64,000 nt of DNA from Acidobacteriota bacterium. GTDB taxonomy: Bacteria > Acidobacteriota > Polarisedimenticolia > J045. Shown here piece by piece: positions 35,033 through 43,450 of the stretch. The position numbers were made by a program, and so were the translations under genes. Below the pieces are notes generated by a model. That model saw only the letters and a list, made by a program, of their open reading frames with translations, made no database searches and had not been told where the DNA came from. Every line of letters starts with the position of its first letter. Within the stretch, counting starts at the first letter, position 1. Location: contig JAGOJY010000003.1 of the NCBI GenBank assembly GCA_017994815.1, forward strand, positions 62,001-126,000, read 5' to 3'.

Positions 35033-35983
35033 TCAGCGCGCCGTCAGCGGCGCCACGTGGATCGAGCCGCCGGAGGTCCGCAGCACCAGCTCCGGGCCGC
35101 CGTTGCCGATCTTGCCGCGCAGGGAGCTGCTGCCGGTCTTGCCGCTGACCGTGACCGGCACGTCGCTCGTCACCGACCCACCCGAGGTTTCGCCGTCCAA
35201 GACGAGGTTCGCGGCGGGGTCGATCCGCACGTCGATGCTGCCGCCCGAGGTCTCGAGGCGACCGCCCTTGAAGTTGCCCGCGCCGAACTCGGCGCGGATC
35301 GAGCCGCCCGAGGTTTCGGCGTCGATGCGGCCGCCGACGCGCACGATCTCGATCGAGCCGCCGGAGGTCTCGGCACCGACGTCGCCCGCCACGTCCAGCA
35401 GCGAGATGTTGCCGCCACTCGTCTCGGCCTTGACGCCGCCGCGGATCGCGCTGGCGCGGACGTCCCCGCCCGAGGTCTCGAGGGTGGCGTCGCCCTCGAT
35501 CCGCTCGGCATCGACGTCACCGCCGGAGGTCTCGGCGCTCAAAGGGCCGGAGACATCGGCCACCTTCAGGTCGCCGCCGGAGGTCTCGAGCCGGGCCTCC
35601 TTCACGCGGGTCGCGACCACCGCGCCGCCGGAGGTGTCGATCGAGACGGGCGCGCGCGCCGGCACCTCGATCGTGAACGCCGGCACCTTGCCCGAGAACG
35701 AACGCAGCCACGATCCCTTGCGCACGAGCTTGACCCGGACGGCCGCGGGCGTCTGCTCGACCGACAGGTTGAACTCGCTGTCGAGGTCCTTGTTCCACTC
35801 GATCAGCAGCTTCACGTCGGCGCGGTCGGTGCCGGTGAGGGTGACGGAGCCGGCGTCGGCCTCCAGCGCGAACGTCGCGCCGTCGGGGAGGGCGAGCATC
35901 TTCTCGACGCGCGCGGCGGCGAACGCGGCGGGCAGGCAGGCGAGCACGGTGACGAGGACGAGGACGCGGGACCGGGTGCGCAT
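35033..35983 (-). CDS. exported DUF4097 beta-solenoid protein with ten TSGG repeats
   Basis: 316 residues. Signal peptide (about 1-23, AAFAAARV), a DUF4097-type N-terminal strand region, then ten TSGG motifs at about residues 117, 134, 152, 170, 188, 206, 224, 246, 267 and 303. Five of the intervals are exactly 18 residues, giving one turn of a right-handed beta-helix per repeat. No catalytic residues or cysteines. DUF4097 proteins are called putative adhesins, but the role is unknown. AGGAGG precedes the ATG (35981-35983). Confidence 0.82.
   Translation of the reverse strand: MRTRSRVLVLVTVLACLPAAFAAARVEKMLALPDGATFALEADAGSVTLTGTDRADVKLLIEWNKDLDSEFNLSVEQTPAAVRVKLVRKGSWLRSFSGKVPAFTIEVPARAPVSIDTSGGAVVATRVKEARLETSGGDLKVADVSGPLSAETSGGDVDAERIEGDATLETSGGDVRASAIRGGVKAETSGGNISLLDVAGDVGAETSGGSIEIVRVGGRIDAETSGGSIRAEFGAGNFKGGRLETSGGSIDVRIDPAANLVLDGETSGGSVTSDVPVTVSGKTGSSSLRGKIGNGGPELVLRTSGGSIHVAPLTAR
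35066..35637 (-). repeat. 54-bp coding tandem repeats in the DUF4097 gene
   Basis: The GAGACCTCGGGCGG-type codons for (E/D)TSGG recur at 54-bp spacing, widening to 63-66 bp in later copies. Intermediate positions have diverged, so expansion is old rather than recent. Confidence 0.75.
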
Positions 35984-36064
35984 GAGGGCCTCCTGGCCAA
36001 GAACGTACCGCGGTCCCGGCCGGCCCGGCACGACCGCTCGGCGGCCGTGCCGGACCGTCCGCAC

Positions 36065-36883
36065 TCACGGGTCGTACGGGTCGGGCGCGAACCCCTCGAA
36101 GCCGCGAGCGCGCTCGCGCCGGTCGAGCCGGTCGCGGTGGGCGATCCACGGCCGGGGCAGGACGCCCAGCCGGACCAGCTCGTCGCGGTACTCGTAGCGC
36201 AGCTCCAGCATCGCCGCGGGACCGGGCTCGCAGCGGAAGGCGACCCGCTCGACCGGGTGGTCGACCTCGCGGCCGATCCCGGTCGCGGCGTACTCCTCGT
36301 CGGCCGCGGACTCGCTCCGGGACTGGGCCTTGCCCTGCGCCATCGGTGGCGCCGCGCCGGGGGCCCCCGACGCCGAGGGAGCCTGCTCGCGGCGGTCGCG
36401 CGGCGCGCTCCAGACCTGCGGCTGACGTTCGGGGAGGGCCTCGCGGAACACGGCGGCGGCGATGATCCCCAGGTTGCGGGTGTCGCCGAGCCACGCGCCG
36501 TACGACTGCTCCTCGTTGGTGAAGAAGAACCGGCGCGCGCCGTCCGCGCTGATCTGCCAGCCGTCGATGGTGATCGACTCGTAGGGACCGAGCACCCACT
36601 TCGAGGCGGCGTGGGGCGTCGTCGAGCGGGCGTCGATCGAGTTCAGCCCGTCCACCGACAGGGCGATCGCGACCCGCTGGCCGGTGTGGTTGGTGAGCCG
36701 GACCGAATACTCGTGCCCGCGCAGCGCCTCGACGTAGGTCGTGCCGCGGGCGGGGTACTCGGAGACCGGCCGGCCGTTCACGAGCACCTGCATCGAGTAG
36801 GCGTCGCGGTCGATCGCGGTGGCGGGAGTGGCGGCGACGGCGAGGGCGGCGAAGAGCAGGGTGGCGGTGCGTGTGGCGTTCAC
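36065..36883 (-). CDS. exported hypothetical protein
   Basis: 272 residues. Signal peptide (about 1-23, ATPATAID), then a beta-rich domain, YSMQVLVNGRPVSEYPARGTTYVEAL, which looks like an immunoglobulin-like fold common to uncharacterised periplasmic proteins (VNGRP/YVEA... GHEYSVRLTN), and a low-complexity stretch (about 165-200) before a C-terminal region. Not recognised. GTG start at 36881-36883 with GGAGGA 7 bp upstream; the start lies in a clear ribosome site context. Ends directly upstream of the DUF4097 promoter region. Confidence 0.68.
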   Translation of the reverse strand: MNATRTATLLFAALAVAATPATAIDRDAYSMQVLVNGRPVSEYPARGTTYVEALRGHEYSVRLTNHTGQRVAIALSVDGLNSIDARSTTPHAASKWVLGPYESITIDGWQISADGARRFFFTNEEQSYGAWLGDTRNLGIIAAAVFREALPERQPQVWSAPRDRREQAPSASGAPGAAPPMAQGKAQSRSESAADEEYAATGIGREVDHPVERVAFRCEPGPAAMLELRYEYRDELVRLGVLPRPWIAHRDRLDRRERARGFEGFAPDPYDP

Positions 36884-36968
36884 GGCTGCGTCCTCCAGGG
36901 GTCCCACGTTCGTGGTCCCGTGGAGTTGGACAGCCCCCCGGGCCGCAAGTTCCCGGGAGGCGGCGGAC

Positions 36969-37286
36969 CTACGAAGGACGGCGCGCGGGCGGGCGCCGTC
37001 CGCGCGGGACCCAGCGGTACCGGGCGAGGTCGAGCGTGCCGTTCGCGCGGAACTCGATCCCCTCGGCCTCGAGCAGGGCACGCTGCATCCCGGGCGCCAT
37101 CTCCAGCAACCGGTCGGTCGAACAGCCGCCGGAGGCGTTCACCACGCGTTGCCACGGGACGCCGTCGGGGCAGGCGTGCATGGCCCAGCCGACCGCGCGG
37201 GGGGAGAGCCGACTGCCGAGCAGGACCGCGATCTGGCCGTAGGTCATCACCCGCCCGCGAGGGATGCGCCGCACGAGCGCCCACAC
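36969..37286 (-). CDS. MGMT/ATL-like alkyltransferase-domain DNA-binding protein
   Basis: The region VWALVRRIPRGRVMTYGQIA, AVGWAMHACP and GVPWQRVVNASGG is the DNA-binding fold of O6-alkylguanine-DNA alkyltransferases. The PCHRV active-site Cys is replaced by Trp (PWQRV), so this is an alkyltransferase-like (ATL) protein that recognises alkylated guanines and would recruit nucleotide excision repair rather than repair directly. I give the GTG at 37284-37286 (105 residues, close to known ATL length); the frame is open to a GTG at 37493 but the extra part looks non-coding, and a start a few codons upstream of 37286 is also possible. Confidence 0.8.
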   Translation of the reverse strand: MWALVRRIPRGRVMTYGQIAVLLGSRLSPRAVGWAMHACPDGVPWQRVVNASGGCSTDRLLEMAPGMQRALLEAEGIEFRANGTLDLARYRWVPRGRRPPARRPS

Positions 37287-37540
37287 CGCGAGCCACGCGC
37301 TGCGCGCCGGTCCTTCGACCTCCCCGTGGACGCGAGACAGCGCGCCTGCCGGGACCCGGCCCCTTTTTCCGCGAGCCGCCACCCATCCTCCGCTACCAGG
37401 TGCGCGCAACCGCTGGCGCCCCCCGGACGACCCCCGGGAGCATAAACCGCGCCCGCCGCGTGCCGCGTACCGCTCCGCGCGCGCAGCTTTCACTATGATG
37501 ACGTCGGTCCGGCACGGGCCGGGTCGAGGGAGGAACGCCC

Positions 37541-38683
37541 GTGGCTGCCAGTTCGGTTCCGCCGCGCGAACCCGACGCGATGACCGCCGTCGCCGACTCG
37601 CTCACGTCGGCGTGGCACCGCATGACGTGGCTCATGTTCAGCGGCCCGCAGGCGCGGCCGATGAACTGGGCCTGGTGGGGGTTGATCGCGCTGATCGCCG
37701 GCCTTTCGGGCGGCGGCGGCAACTTCAACGTACCCGGCGGCGACAGCGGCGACAGGCCGGGCCTGGGCGATGTCCGCAATTTGACCGCCGAGCCGTGGTT
37801 CGTACCGGTGGTCGTCGCGCTGGTCTTGCTCGTGCTCGCCCTCGTGCTGGTCGTGATCTACCTGCAGAGCCGCTTCCGCTTCGTGTTCCTGGAGGGCGTC
37901 CTGGCCGGTGAACCACGGATCCGGGCGGTCTTCCCGCACACGGCGGCGCCGGGCTTGTCGTACTTCGTGTTCCGGGTCGCGCTGGCCGTGATCGGGCTGT
38001 TGCTGTGCCTGCCGGCGGTCCTGCTGTGGATCCCCGTCATCACCGCCGGCGGCGAGCCCGAGCCCGCGGAAATCCTCGTGCCGATCCTCGTCACGCTGCT
38101 CTGGCTGCTGCCGGTGATCCTGGTTCTCGCGCTGGCCGGCGCTTTCGTGCACGCGATCGCCCTGCCGTACGCGTGGCGGCGCGGGCAGGGGTTCATGAAC
38201 GGCGTGCGCGAGGGCTGGGCGCTGGTCAAGCGCCGTCCGGGTGCCCTGCTGCTGTTCGCGCTGCTGCGGTTGGTGCTCGGGATCGTCGGCGGTTGCCTGA
38301 GCTGCTTCGTGACGTTCTGCACGTGCTGCATCTGGTGCTGGCCGTTGGCCGTGGCGGTCGGCCTCGGAGCGGTCGGCGTGCTGCTGCTGCCGCTCGCGGT
38401 CGTGCTGGTCCCGCTCGCGCTGGTCCTGGTGTTCTTCGTGGCCTGGGGGATCGCCGCGATCACGTCGCCGATCCCGGTGTTCTTCCGCAGCTGGTCGTAC
38501 GCGCTGGTCGGCCAACTCGACCCGACGCTCGGCGGATGGGAACCTGTGATCCCCGGGGCGGTGGTGCCGCAGGCCATCCCGGAACCGCCGGCGCCGGAGG
38601 CGCAGCCGCCCGCTGAGCCCGAGCCGCCGGCAGGCCCGCCGCCCGAGCCCGAACCGCCGCCGGGGGAGCCGCCGCCGTTTTGA
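37541..38683 (+). CDS. polytopic membrane protein with Pro-rich C-terminus
   Basis: 380 residues. About six hydrophobic segments (near 40-57, 88-110, 145-165, 178-200, 228-262 and 270-305); a Cys-rich stretch, CLSCFVTFCTCCIWCW, lies in one of them. The last 45 residues are almost only Pro, Glu, Ala and Gly. It resembles DUF7544/DUF4013-type membrane proteins. GTG start with GGGAGGA 7 bp upstream; TATGAT (37494-37499) is the likely -10. The beta-barrel gene follows 18 bp downstream. Confidence 0.72.
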   Translation: MAASSVPPREPDAMTAVADSLTSAWHRMTWLMFSGPQARPMNWAWWGLIALIAGLSGGGGNFNVPGGDSGDRPGLGDVRNLTAEPWFVPVVVALVLLVLALVLVVIYLQSRFRFVFLEGVLAGEPRIRAVFPHTAAPGLSYFVFRVALAVIGLLLCLPAVLLWIPVITAGGEPEPAEILVPILVTLLWLLPVILVLALAGAFVHAIALPYAWRRGQGFMNGVREGWALVKRRPGALLLFALLRLVLGIVGGCLSCFVTFCTCCIWCWPLAVAVGLGAVGVLLLPLAVVLVPLALVLVFFVAWGIAAITSPIPVFFRSWSYALVGQLDPTLGGWEPVIPGAVVPQAIPEPPAPEAQPPAEPEPPAGPPPEPEPPPGEPPPF

Positions 38684-38701
38684 CGGCGCAAGGAGCCGCC
38701 G

Positions 38702-39322
38702 ATGAAAACCAAGCTCGTCGTTCTCGCCCTCGCGGTGCTCGTGGTCTCCACTACCGGTGCGATGGCGCTCGGGCCGGTGGATGTCGAGGTCGGCGCGTAT
38801 TGGTGGGAGAACGACCTCGACTTCGCGCAGGACAGCAGCGGCGCCGGTGCCCCCGGCTTCCGCGCGGAACTGTGGCTCGCCAACCGCTGGGGACTGCGCG
38901 GCTCGTACTTCAAGTCGGATCCCGACGAGGGTGACGAGGTCGACTACCGCAGCGTGGACCTGCTGGCGCGGCTGATCAGCCCGACGGAGAACAGCTACCT
39001 GGCGGTCGGCGCCGGCTGGGAGACGGTCGACACCGGAGCCGGCGACACATCCGGGGTGCGCCTCGCGGCCGAGGGCCGTGTCGGGATCGTCGGCGTCGTC
39101 TACGCCTACGGGCAGGCCGCGTACTTCCCCGACCTCGACGACGTCGCGAACGCCGAGGACCTCAAGGGCAAGGAGTTCGAGGTCGGCCTCGGCGTCAACC
39201 CGGTGCCGTTTCTCCACCTGCGCGGCGGCTATCGCAAGACCGAGATCGACTACACGGCCGGCGGGGACGACGACAGCTTCAGTTCGGACGGCTTCTACGC
39301 CGGCCTCGCGCTGAAGTTCTAG
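38702..39322 (+). CDS. outer-membrane beta-barrel protein
   Basis: 206 residues with signal peptide (about 1-23, TTGAMA). Alternating strands such as VDVEVGAYWWENDLDF and FEVGLGVNPVPFLHLRGGYR, ending with the outer-membrane C-terminal signature GFYAGLALKF (terminal Phe). Probably an eight-stranded barrel. AGGAGC 8 bp before the ATG. Co-transcribed with the upstream membrane protein gene. Confidence 0.8.
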   Translation: MKTKLVVLALAVLVVSTTGAMALGPVDVEVGAYWWENDLDFAQDSSGAGAPGFRAELWLANRWGLRGSYFKSDPDEGDEVDYRSVDLLARLISPTENSYLAVGAGWETVDTGAGDTSGVRLAAEGRVGIVGVVYAYGQAAYFPDLDDVANAEDLKGKEFEVGLGVNPVPFLHLRGGYRKTEIDYTAGGDDDSFSSDGFYAGLALKF

Positions 39323-39355
39323 CGCAAGGGGCCTCGGGCCGCCTGGTACGAGTCG

Positions 39356-41035
39356 TCAGACGGCAGGACGAGGGCGGGCTTTCGGCACGACCCGGGTCTG
39401 CGCGGCCGCGTCGCGGCGTGGCCGCAGGAATGCGGCGATCCACAGGATCGCGAGCGCCGCGAGATCCGCCCACACGAGGAGATCCCCCGTTCTGCCGTAG
39501 ATCGTCGGGCCGGCATCGGACGGGTGGAGATCGACCTGCAGGACGGTTTTCTCGAACAGGCCGGTCGTCGCCCCGATCTTCCCCGAGCGGTCCGTGATCG
39601 AGGACACGCCGCTATTGGCCGCCCGCACGACCGGAACGTCTGCTTCCCGCGCGCGGGAGGCGACCATCTGGGCGTGCCATTTCGCGAAGATCGTGTGGCC
39701 CCACCAGGCGTCATTCGTCATCACGCACAGCGCGTTGGCGCCGGCGAGCCGGTAACGCCGGACGAGCTGCGGATAGAAGCCCTCGTAACAGATGAGGACG
39801 CCGATCCTGGCCGGGCCAACGTGGAAAATCGTCGGCGTCGTTCCGCGGCTGAAGTGGCCAAGCAGCGTGAGGAACGAGCGCTCCGGGCCCGGTTCGCGGC
39901 GGGCCTTCGCCGGATCCCAGCCGAACCAGCTGGCGAACGGCACGCCCTCGACGAAGGGCAGCAACCGCTGCTTCGCGTACCACTCACCGCGTCCGCCGTC
40001 CGCGCGAGCCAGCGCCGCGGCGTTGTACAACTCGGCGACCTTTCCGCCGCGGATGCGCGCGATTTCGCAGCCGTACAGGATCGGGACGCCGATCCGCTTC
40101 GCGAGTTGCTCCATCTCGGGGTCGGAGAACGGCTGCCCGTCGCGCCACAGGATCGCGCCGGGGCGTGCGGTCTCCGGCCATATGACCAGGTCCGCGCCGT
40201 CAGCCGCCCGGCGCGAGAGTTCCTCGAGGTAGGCCCACGTCTGCGGCCAGCGCTGGCGGTCCAGCTTTTCCTCCACGCTGATCGAAGGCTGGACGATGCC
40301 GACGCGCAGGCCGGGCGCCGCGTGGCTTGGCGCGGGTCCCGCCAGCAGGTCGCTCACAGGCGGGGCGACCCAGAGGACCGCCGCGGCCGCGGCCGTCGTG
40401 ATCGCCAGTCCGCGGCGAGGCCACATGCGGATCGCAGCATCGAGCGCCAGGGCGACGCCGAGCGCCAGGACCGAGATGAAGTAGGGCCCGGCCCAGGAGT
40501 TCCAGGCGAGCCAGCTGGGTTGCACGCCGAACCCGTGGGCGAGCGTGTCGGAGCAGTTGGACAGGTCGCCCAGCGTCCTCGCCCACTCGAGCGCGACGTA
40601 CAGAAGCGCGAACGCAACCGTGCGCGGGACCCTGGCCTTCCGCTCGATCGCCAGCGCGCCGCACATCAGGAGGATATCGAAGGGCAGGTAATAGGCGATG
40701 TCCATCGCCAAGAGCACTGGTGCGAGCCGCGAGTACGTCACGAGCGAGAGGATGTAGTGGCCGCCGACGGCGACCCGCACCGCCGCGAAGACCGCGCCGA
40801 ACAGCGCCGCGTCGCGCGTCCTCTCCAACATCCGCAGCCCGCGCATCGCCAACAGCAAGGCCAGCGGAATCAACGGGGCGAGCCCGAACGGCAGCCAGCA
40901 CAAGGAATTCAGGGCGCCGGCCAAGGCGGCGACGACGAGCGCGCGACGCAGGTTGGAACGCTCCGCGGTGCGGACGACGTCTCGCGACTTTTTTCCCGCC
41001 GGGCTGGTTTTTGTCTGCCTTCGCTGTAAGTTCAC
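39356..41035 (-). CDS. lnt: apolipoprotein N-acyltransferase
   Basis: 559 residues; transfers the third acyl chain to the N-terminal Cys of lipoproteins in the inner membrane. Seven to eight N-terminal membrane helices (about 30-232), a nitrilase-like domain with the E-K-C triad E288 (VIWPETARP), K355 (EWYAKQRLLPFVEG) and C416 (VLICYEGFYP), then a C-terminal membrane helix. Several lipoproteins in this window would be substrates. Start GTG (41033-41035); GATAAT lies 8 bp upstream with no ribosome site, again suggesting a leaderless mRNA. Divergent from the radical SAM gene across AT-rich DNA. Confidence 0.88.
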   Translation of the reverse strand: MNLQRRQTKTSPAGKKSRDVVRTAERSNLRRALVVAALAGALNSLCWLPFGLAPLIPLALLLAMRGLRMLERTRDAALFGAVFAAVRVAVGGHYILSLVTYSRLAPVLLAMDIAYYLPFDILLMCGALAIERKARVPRTVAFALLYVALEWARTLGDLSNCSDTLAHGFGVQPSWLAWNSWAGPYFISVLALGVALALDAAIRMWPRRGLAITTAAAAAVLWVAPPVSDLLAGPAPSHAAPGLRVGIVQPSISVEEKLDRQRWPQTWAYLEELSRRAADGADLVIWPETARPGAILWRDGQPFSDPEMEQLAKRIGVPILYGCEIARIRGGKVAELYNAAALARADGGRGEWYAKQRLLPFVEGVPFASWFGWDPAKARREPGPERSFLTLLGHFSRGTTPTIFHVGPARIGVLICYEGFYPQLVRRYRLAGANALCVMTNDAWWGHTIFAKWHAQMVASRAREADVPVVRAANSGVSSITDRSGKIGATTGLFEKTVLQVDLHPSDAGPTIYGRTGDLLVWADLAALAILWIAAFLRPRRDAAAQTRVVPKARPRPAV

Positions 41036-41043
41036 TTCGCGAG

Positions 41044-41049
41044 ATTATC
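41044..41049 (-). promoter_or_regulatory. -10 box of a probable leaderless promoter (lnt)
   Basis: GATAAT on the minus strand, 8 bp before the GTG start of lnt. Confidence 0.45.
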
Positions 41050-41101
41050 ATGATCAGTTGTTGCCAACACTTCGAAATTATCGCGCAAAGAACGGTTTTT
41101 C

Positions 41102-41129
41102 TTGAAGTAAAAACGCTTTCGTGTCAAAT
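41102..41129 (+). promoter_or_regulatory. weak candidate promoter of the radical SAM gene
   Basis: TTGAAG (41102-41107), 16-bp spacer, TCAAAT (41124-41129). The element is only approximate; transcription would start close to the ATG at 41130-41148. Confidence 0.3.
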
Positions 41130-41189
41130 ATGTTTACGTTTACAAACATGACCGACGCCAGGCGCAACGTACGTGAGGAACCCCGCGAC

Positions 41190-42314
41190 ATGATCGACAC
41201 CCGCAAGCTGTACCGGCTTCCGTGGACCTTGGAGCACAACGCGAATGGTTGGATCGAGCCGACCACGCACTGCCAGCTCAAGTGCCCCTTCTGCTACCGC
41301 GGCGCTCACCTGGATGGATTTCGACCGGAGCACATGCCGTTGGCGGCCGCCAAACGGGAGGCCGATGAGCTCATCCGGCTCCGGCGCGTGGGCACGATCA
41401 CCATCGCGGGCGGCGACCCGCTGCTTTACCCCGATCTCATCGAGTTGATCGACCACATCCGCTCCCGTGACGTGGAGGTGATGGTCCTGACGAACGGGAT
41501 CGCGCTTGACCAGCGCATGCTCGAGACCCTGAAGGAGCACGGCACGGTCCGGGTCGTGATCCACATCGACAAGCACCAGGGGCGGCCCGGCATCCACACC
41601 GAGGCGGCCGCCAACGTGCTTCGCCACTCGTTCTGCGAGCTGGCGCGCAAGGTCGGCGGCATCACCATCGGCTTCATCCAGCCGATCCGGTGGGAGGACC
41701 TCGACGACCTCGAGGTGATGATCCCGTTCTTCAAGGACAACGCCGATGTCGTCGATCTCGTGACCTTCAACCGCCTCTTGACCGTCGAAAAGGGCACCAC
41801 CGACCCACGAGCACTCGACGCGGCCGCCCTGTTCGAGCGCTTTCGGCAGATCTACGGCCTGGAATACGCCGCATATCTCGGCAAGACGCACTCGACCGAC
41901 ATCGGTTGGGTGCTCGGGATGGCGGTGTTCTCCGGGAAGCACTTTCTGGGGTGCGTCGACAAGGATGCATTCCGTTACTTCCAGGAGCGGGAGGTCCGGC
42001 GCACCGGGAAGTTCCCCTACACCACCCGGTCCGGGCTGACGACCTCGCTGCTCAGCCGCGTCCCCTTCAATCGCTCCCTGCGCAACATCAGCTGGCGCTA
42101 CCTTCGCCAGCGCGCCAGCAATGGCACGATCAACGGTGATGGCCACTCCCTCCACGTGCAGCGCGTGCTGCTGGTCAACCCGCCCCAGCGACTCCCCGAT
42201 GGCGAACTCGACCGCTGCAAGGGCTGCCCGGACGCCATGCTGTACAAAGGCAAGCTGGTGCCGTCCTGCTGGCTCGAGAACATCAAGAACGGACAGATGG
42301 TTCTCGCCATGTGA
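41190..42314 (+). CDS. orphan radical SAM protein with a C-terminal cysteine motif
   Basis: 374 residues. The radical SAM cluster is CQLKCPFC (Cys-x3-Cys-x2-Cys) at about 28-35, followed by ITIAGGDPLLYPDL, the GGE-like SAM-binding strand. A C-terminal motif, CKGCPDAMLYKGKLVPSC, could bind a second Fe-S cluster or substrate. Known relatives modify peptides or small molecules; this one has no recognisable partner gene. GTGAGGAA lies 9 bp before the ATG at 41190; in-frame ATGs at 41130 and 41148 and a GTG at 41121 are alternatives. The gene is visibly less GC-rich than its neighbours and follows AT-rich DNA, suggesting transfer. Confidence 0.8.
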   Translation: MIDTRKLYRLPWTLEHNANGWIEPTTHCQLKCPFCYRGAHLDGFRPEHMPLAAAKREADELIRLRRVGTITIAGGDPLLYPDLIELIDHIRSRDVEVMVLTNGIALDQRMLETLKEHGTVRVVIHIDKHQGRPGIHTEAAANVLRHSFCELARKVGGITIGFIQPIRWEDLDDLEVMIPFFKDNADVVDLVTFNRLLTVEKGTTDPRALDAAALFERFRQIYGLEYAAYLGKTHSTDIGWVLGMAVFSGKHFLGCVDKDAFRYFQEREVRRTGKFPYTTRSGLTTSLLSRVPFNRSLRNISWRYLRQRASNGTINGDGHSLHVQRVLLVNPPQRLPDGELDRCKGCPDAMLYKGKLVPSCWLENIKNGQMVLAM

Positions 42315-42328
42315 AAAGCGGCCCACCC

Positions 42329-42350
42329 TAGATACCGCCGCAGGCGGCCC
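42329..42350 (+). repeat. REP-like palindrome, copy 3
   Basis: TAGATACC followed by GCCGCAGGCGGCCC in the gap between the radical SAM and oxidoreductase genes. The 5' GTAG is lost in this copy. Confidence 0.55.
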
Positions 42351-42442
42351 GGCCGCAGAACGATCGTCGGATCACGGGGTGCCGCACCTGACCGCGGGTG
42401 CGGCGGGCCGGTTCGCGCTAACCTCTCCGGCCGGAGGTTGCG

Positions 42443-43450
42443 ATGGAATCCGCCCCGATCGTGGTGATCGGCGCCGGCGTCGCCGGCTTGGCCTGCGCGC
42501 GGGAACTGGCGGGGCGCGGCCGGGTCGTCACGGTGCTGGACAAGGCGCGCGGCGTCGGCGGTCGCTGCGCCACGCGCCGCGTCGAGGGCCAGGCCGTGGA
42601 TCACGGGCTCTCGTTCTTCCACGGGTCCGACGCGGCCTTCCTGAGCGAGCTCGAGGCGGTCCCGGGCGCGACCGTGCTGCCGGGCTGGCCGTCCCGCGTG
42701 AGCGGCGACGGTCCGCCGTGCCAGCCGCAGGCGTTCGCGCCGGGCGAGCGCCGGGTCGGCTTCGCCGACGGCGTGAGCGCGTTCGCCAAGCACCTCGCGC
42801 GCGGACTCGACGTGCGGCTCGACACCCGCGTGGCATCGGTCGACGAGGCGCGCGCGCTGCCGGCCGGCGATCCGGCCGGGACCGTGGTCCTCGCGATGCC
42901 GATCGAGCAGGCGTGCGCCCTGCTCGACGAGATCGCGGGCGGCGGCCAGGAGTTGGAAGCCGCCCGCGGGCTGCTCGGCATGATGGGCAGCCTCGCCTGC
43001 CTGACGGTGATCGCGGGGTACGCCCCCGACGTCCCGGACCCCGGCTGGGACGTCCTCTACCCCGAGGACTCGGACGTTCTGCTGCTCGCGTCCCACGACT
43101 CGGCGAAGCGCGCAGCACCGCGCTACCGCGTCCTCGTGTACCAGGCGCGCGCCTGCTGGTCGCGCCGGCGGCTCGAGGCCGACCCCGCTTCCTGGAGCGC
43201 GGAGATCCTGGCCGAGGCCGGTCGCCGCGTCGGGCCGTGGGCCGCGCGACCGAGCTGGCACCAGCCCCATCGCTGGCGCTACGCGCGCGTCGACCGCGGC
43301 ACCGAACTGTCGCAGCCGATGCTGATCACGCTCGACGGCGGGCTGCGCATCGGCCTCGCGGGCGAGCTGTTCGCACCCGGCGGGGGCGTGGAGGCCGCGT
43401 TCGTTTCCGGCCGCCGGCTCGCCGGGAGGCTCTTGGAGGACGGGAAATGA
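42443..43450 (+). CDS. renalase-like FAD/NAD(P)-dependent oxidoreductase
   Basis: 335 residues. FAD loop VIGAGVAGLACARELAGRG with the acidic ribose ligand in VLDKARGVGGRC, then GGRCATRRVEG, VDHGLSFFHG and C-terminal GLRIGLAGELFAPGGGVEAAF, the arrangement of renalase-type flavoproteins, which oxidise isomeric dihydronicotinamides. CCGGAGG precedes the ATG; TAACCT (42420-42425) may be the -10. Its stop overlaps the ribA start by ATGA, so the two are one operon; a link to flavin supply is plausible. Confidence 0.85.
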   Translation: MESAPIVVIGAGVAGLACARELAGRGRVVTVLDKARGVGGRCATRRVEGQAVDHGLSFFHGSDAAFLSELEAVPGATVLPGWPSRVSGDGPPCQPQAFAPGERRVGFADGVSAFAKHLARGLDVRLDTRVASVDEARALPAGDPAGTVVLAMPIEQACALLDEIAGGGQELEAARGLLGMMGSLACLTVIAGYAPDVPDPGWDVLYPEDSDVLLLASHDSAKRAAPRYRVLVYQARACWSRRRLEADPASWSAEILAEAGRRVGPWAARPSWHQPHRWRYARVDRGTELSQPMLITLDGGLRIGLAGELFAPGGGVEAAFVSGRRLAGRLLEDGK

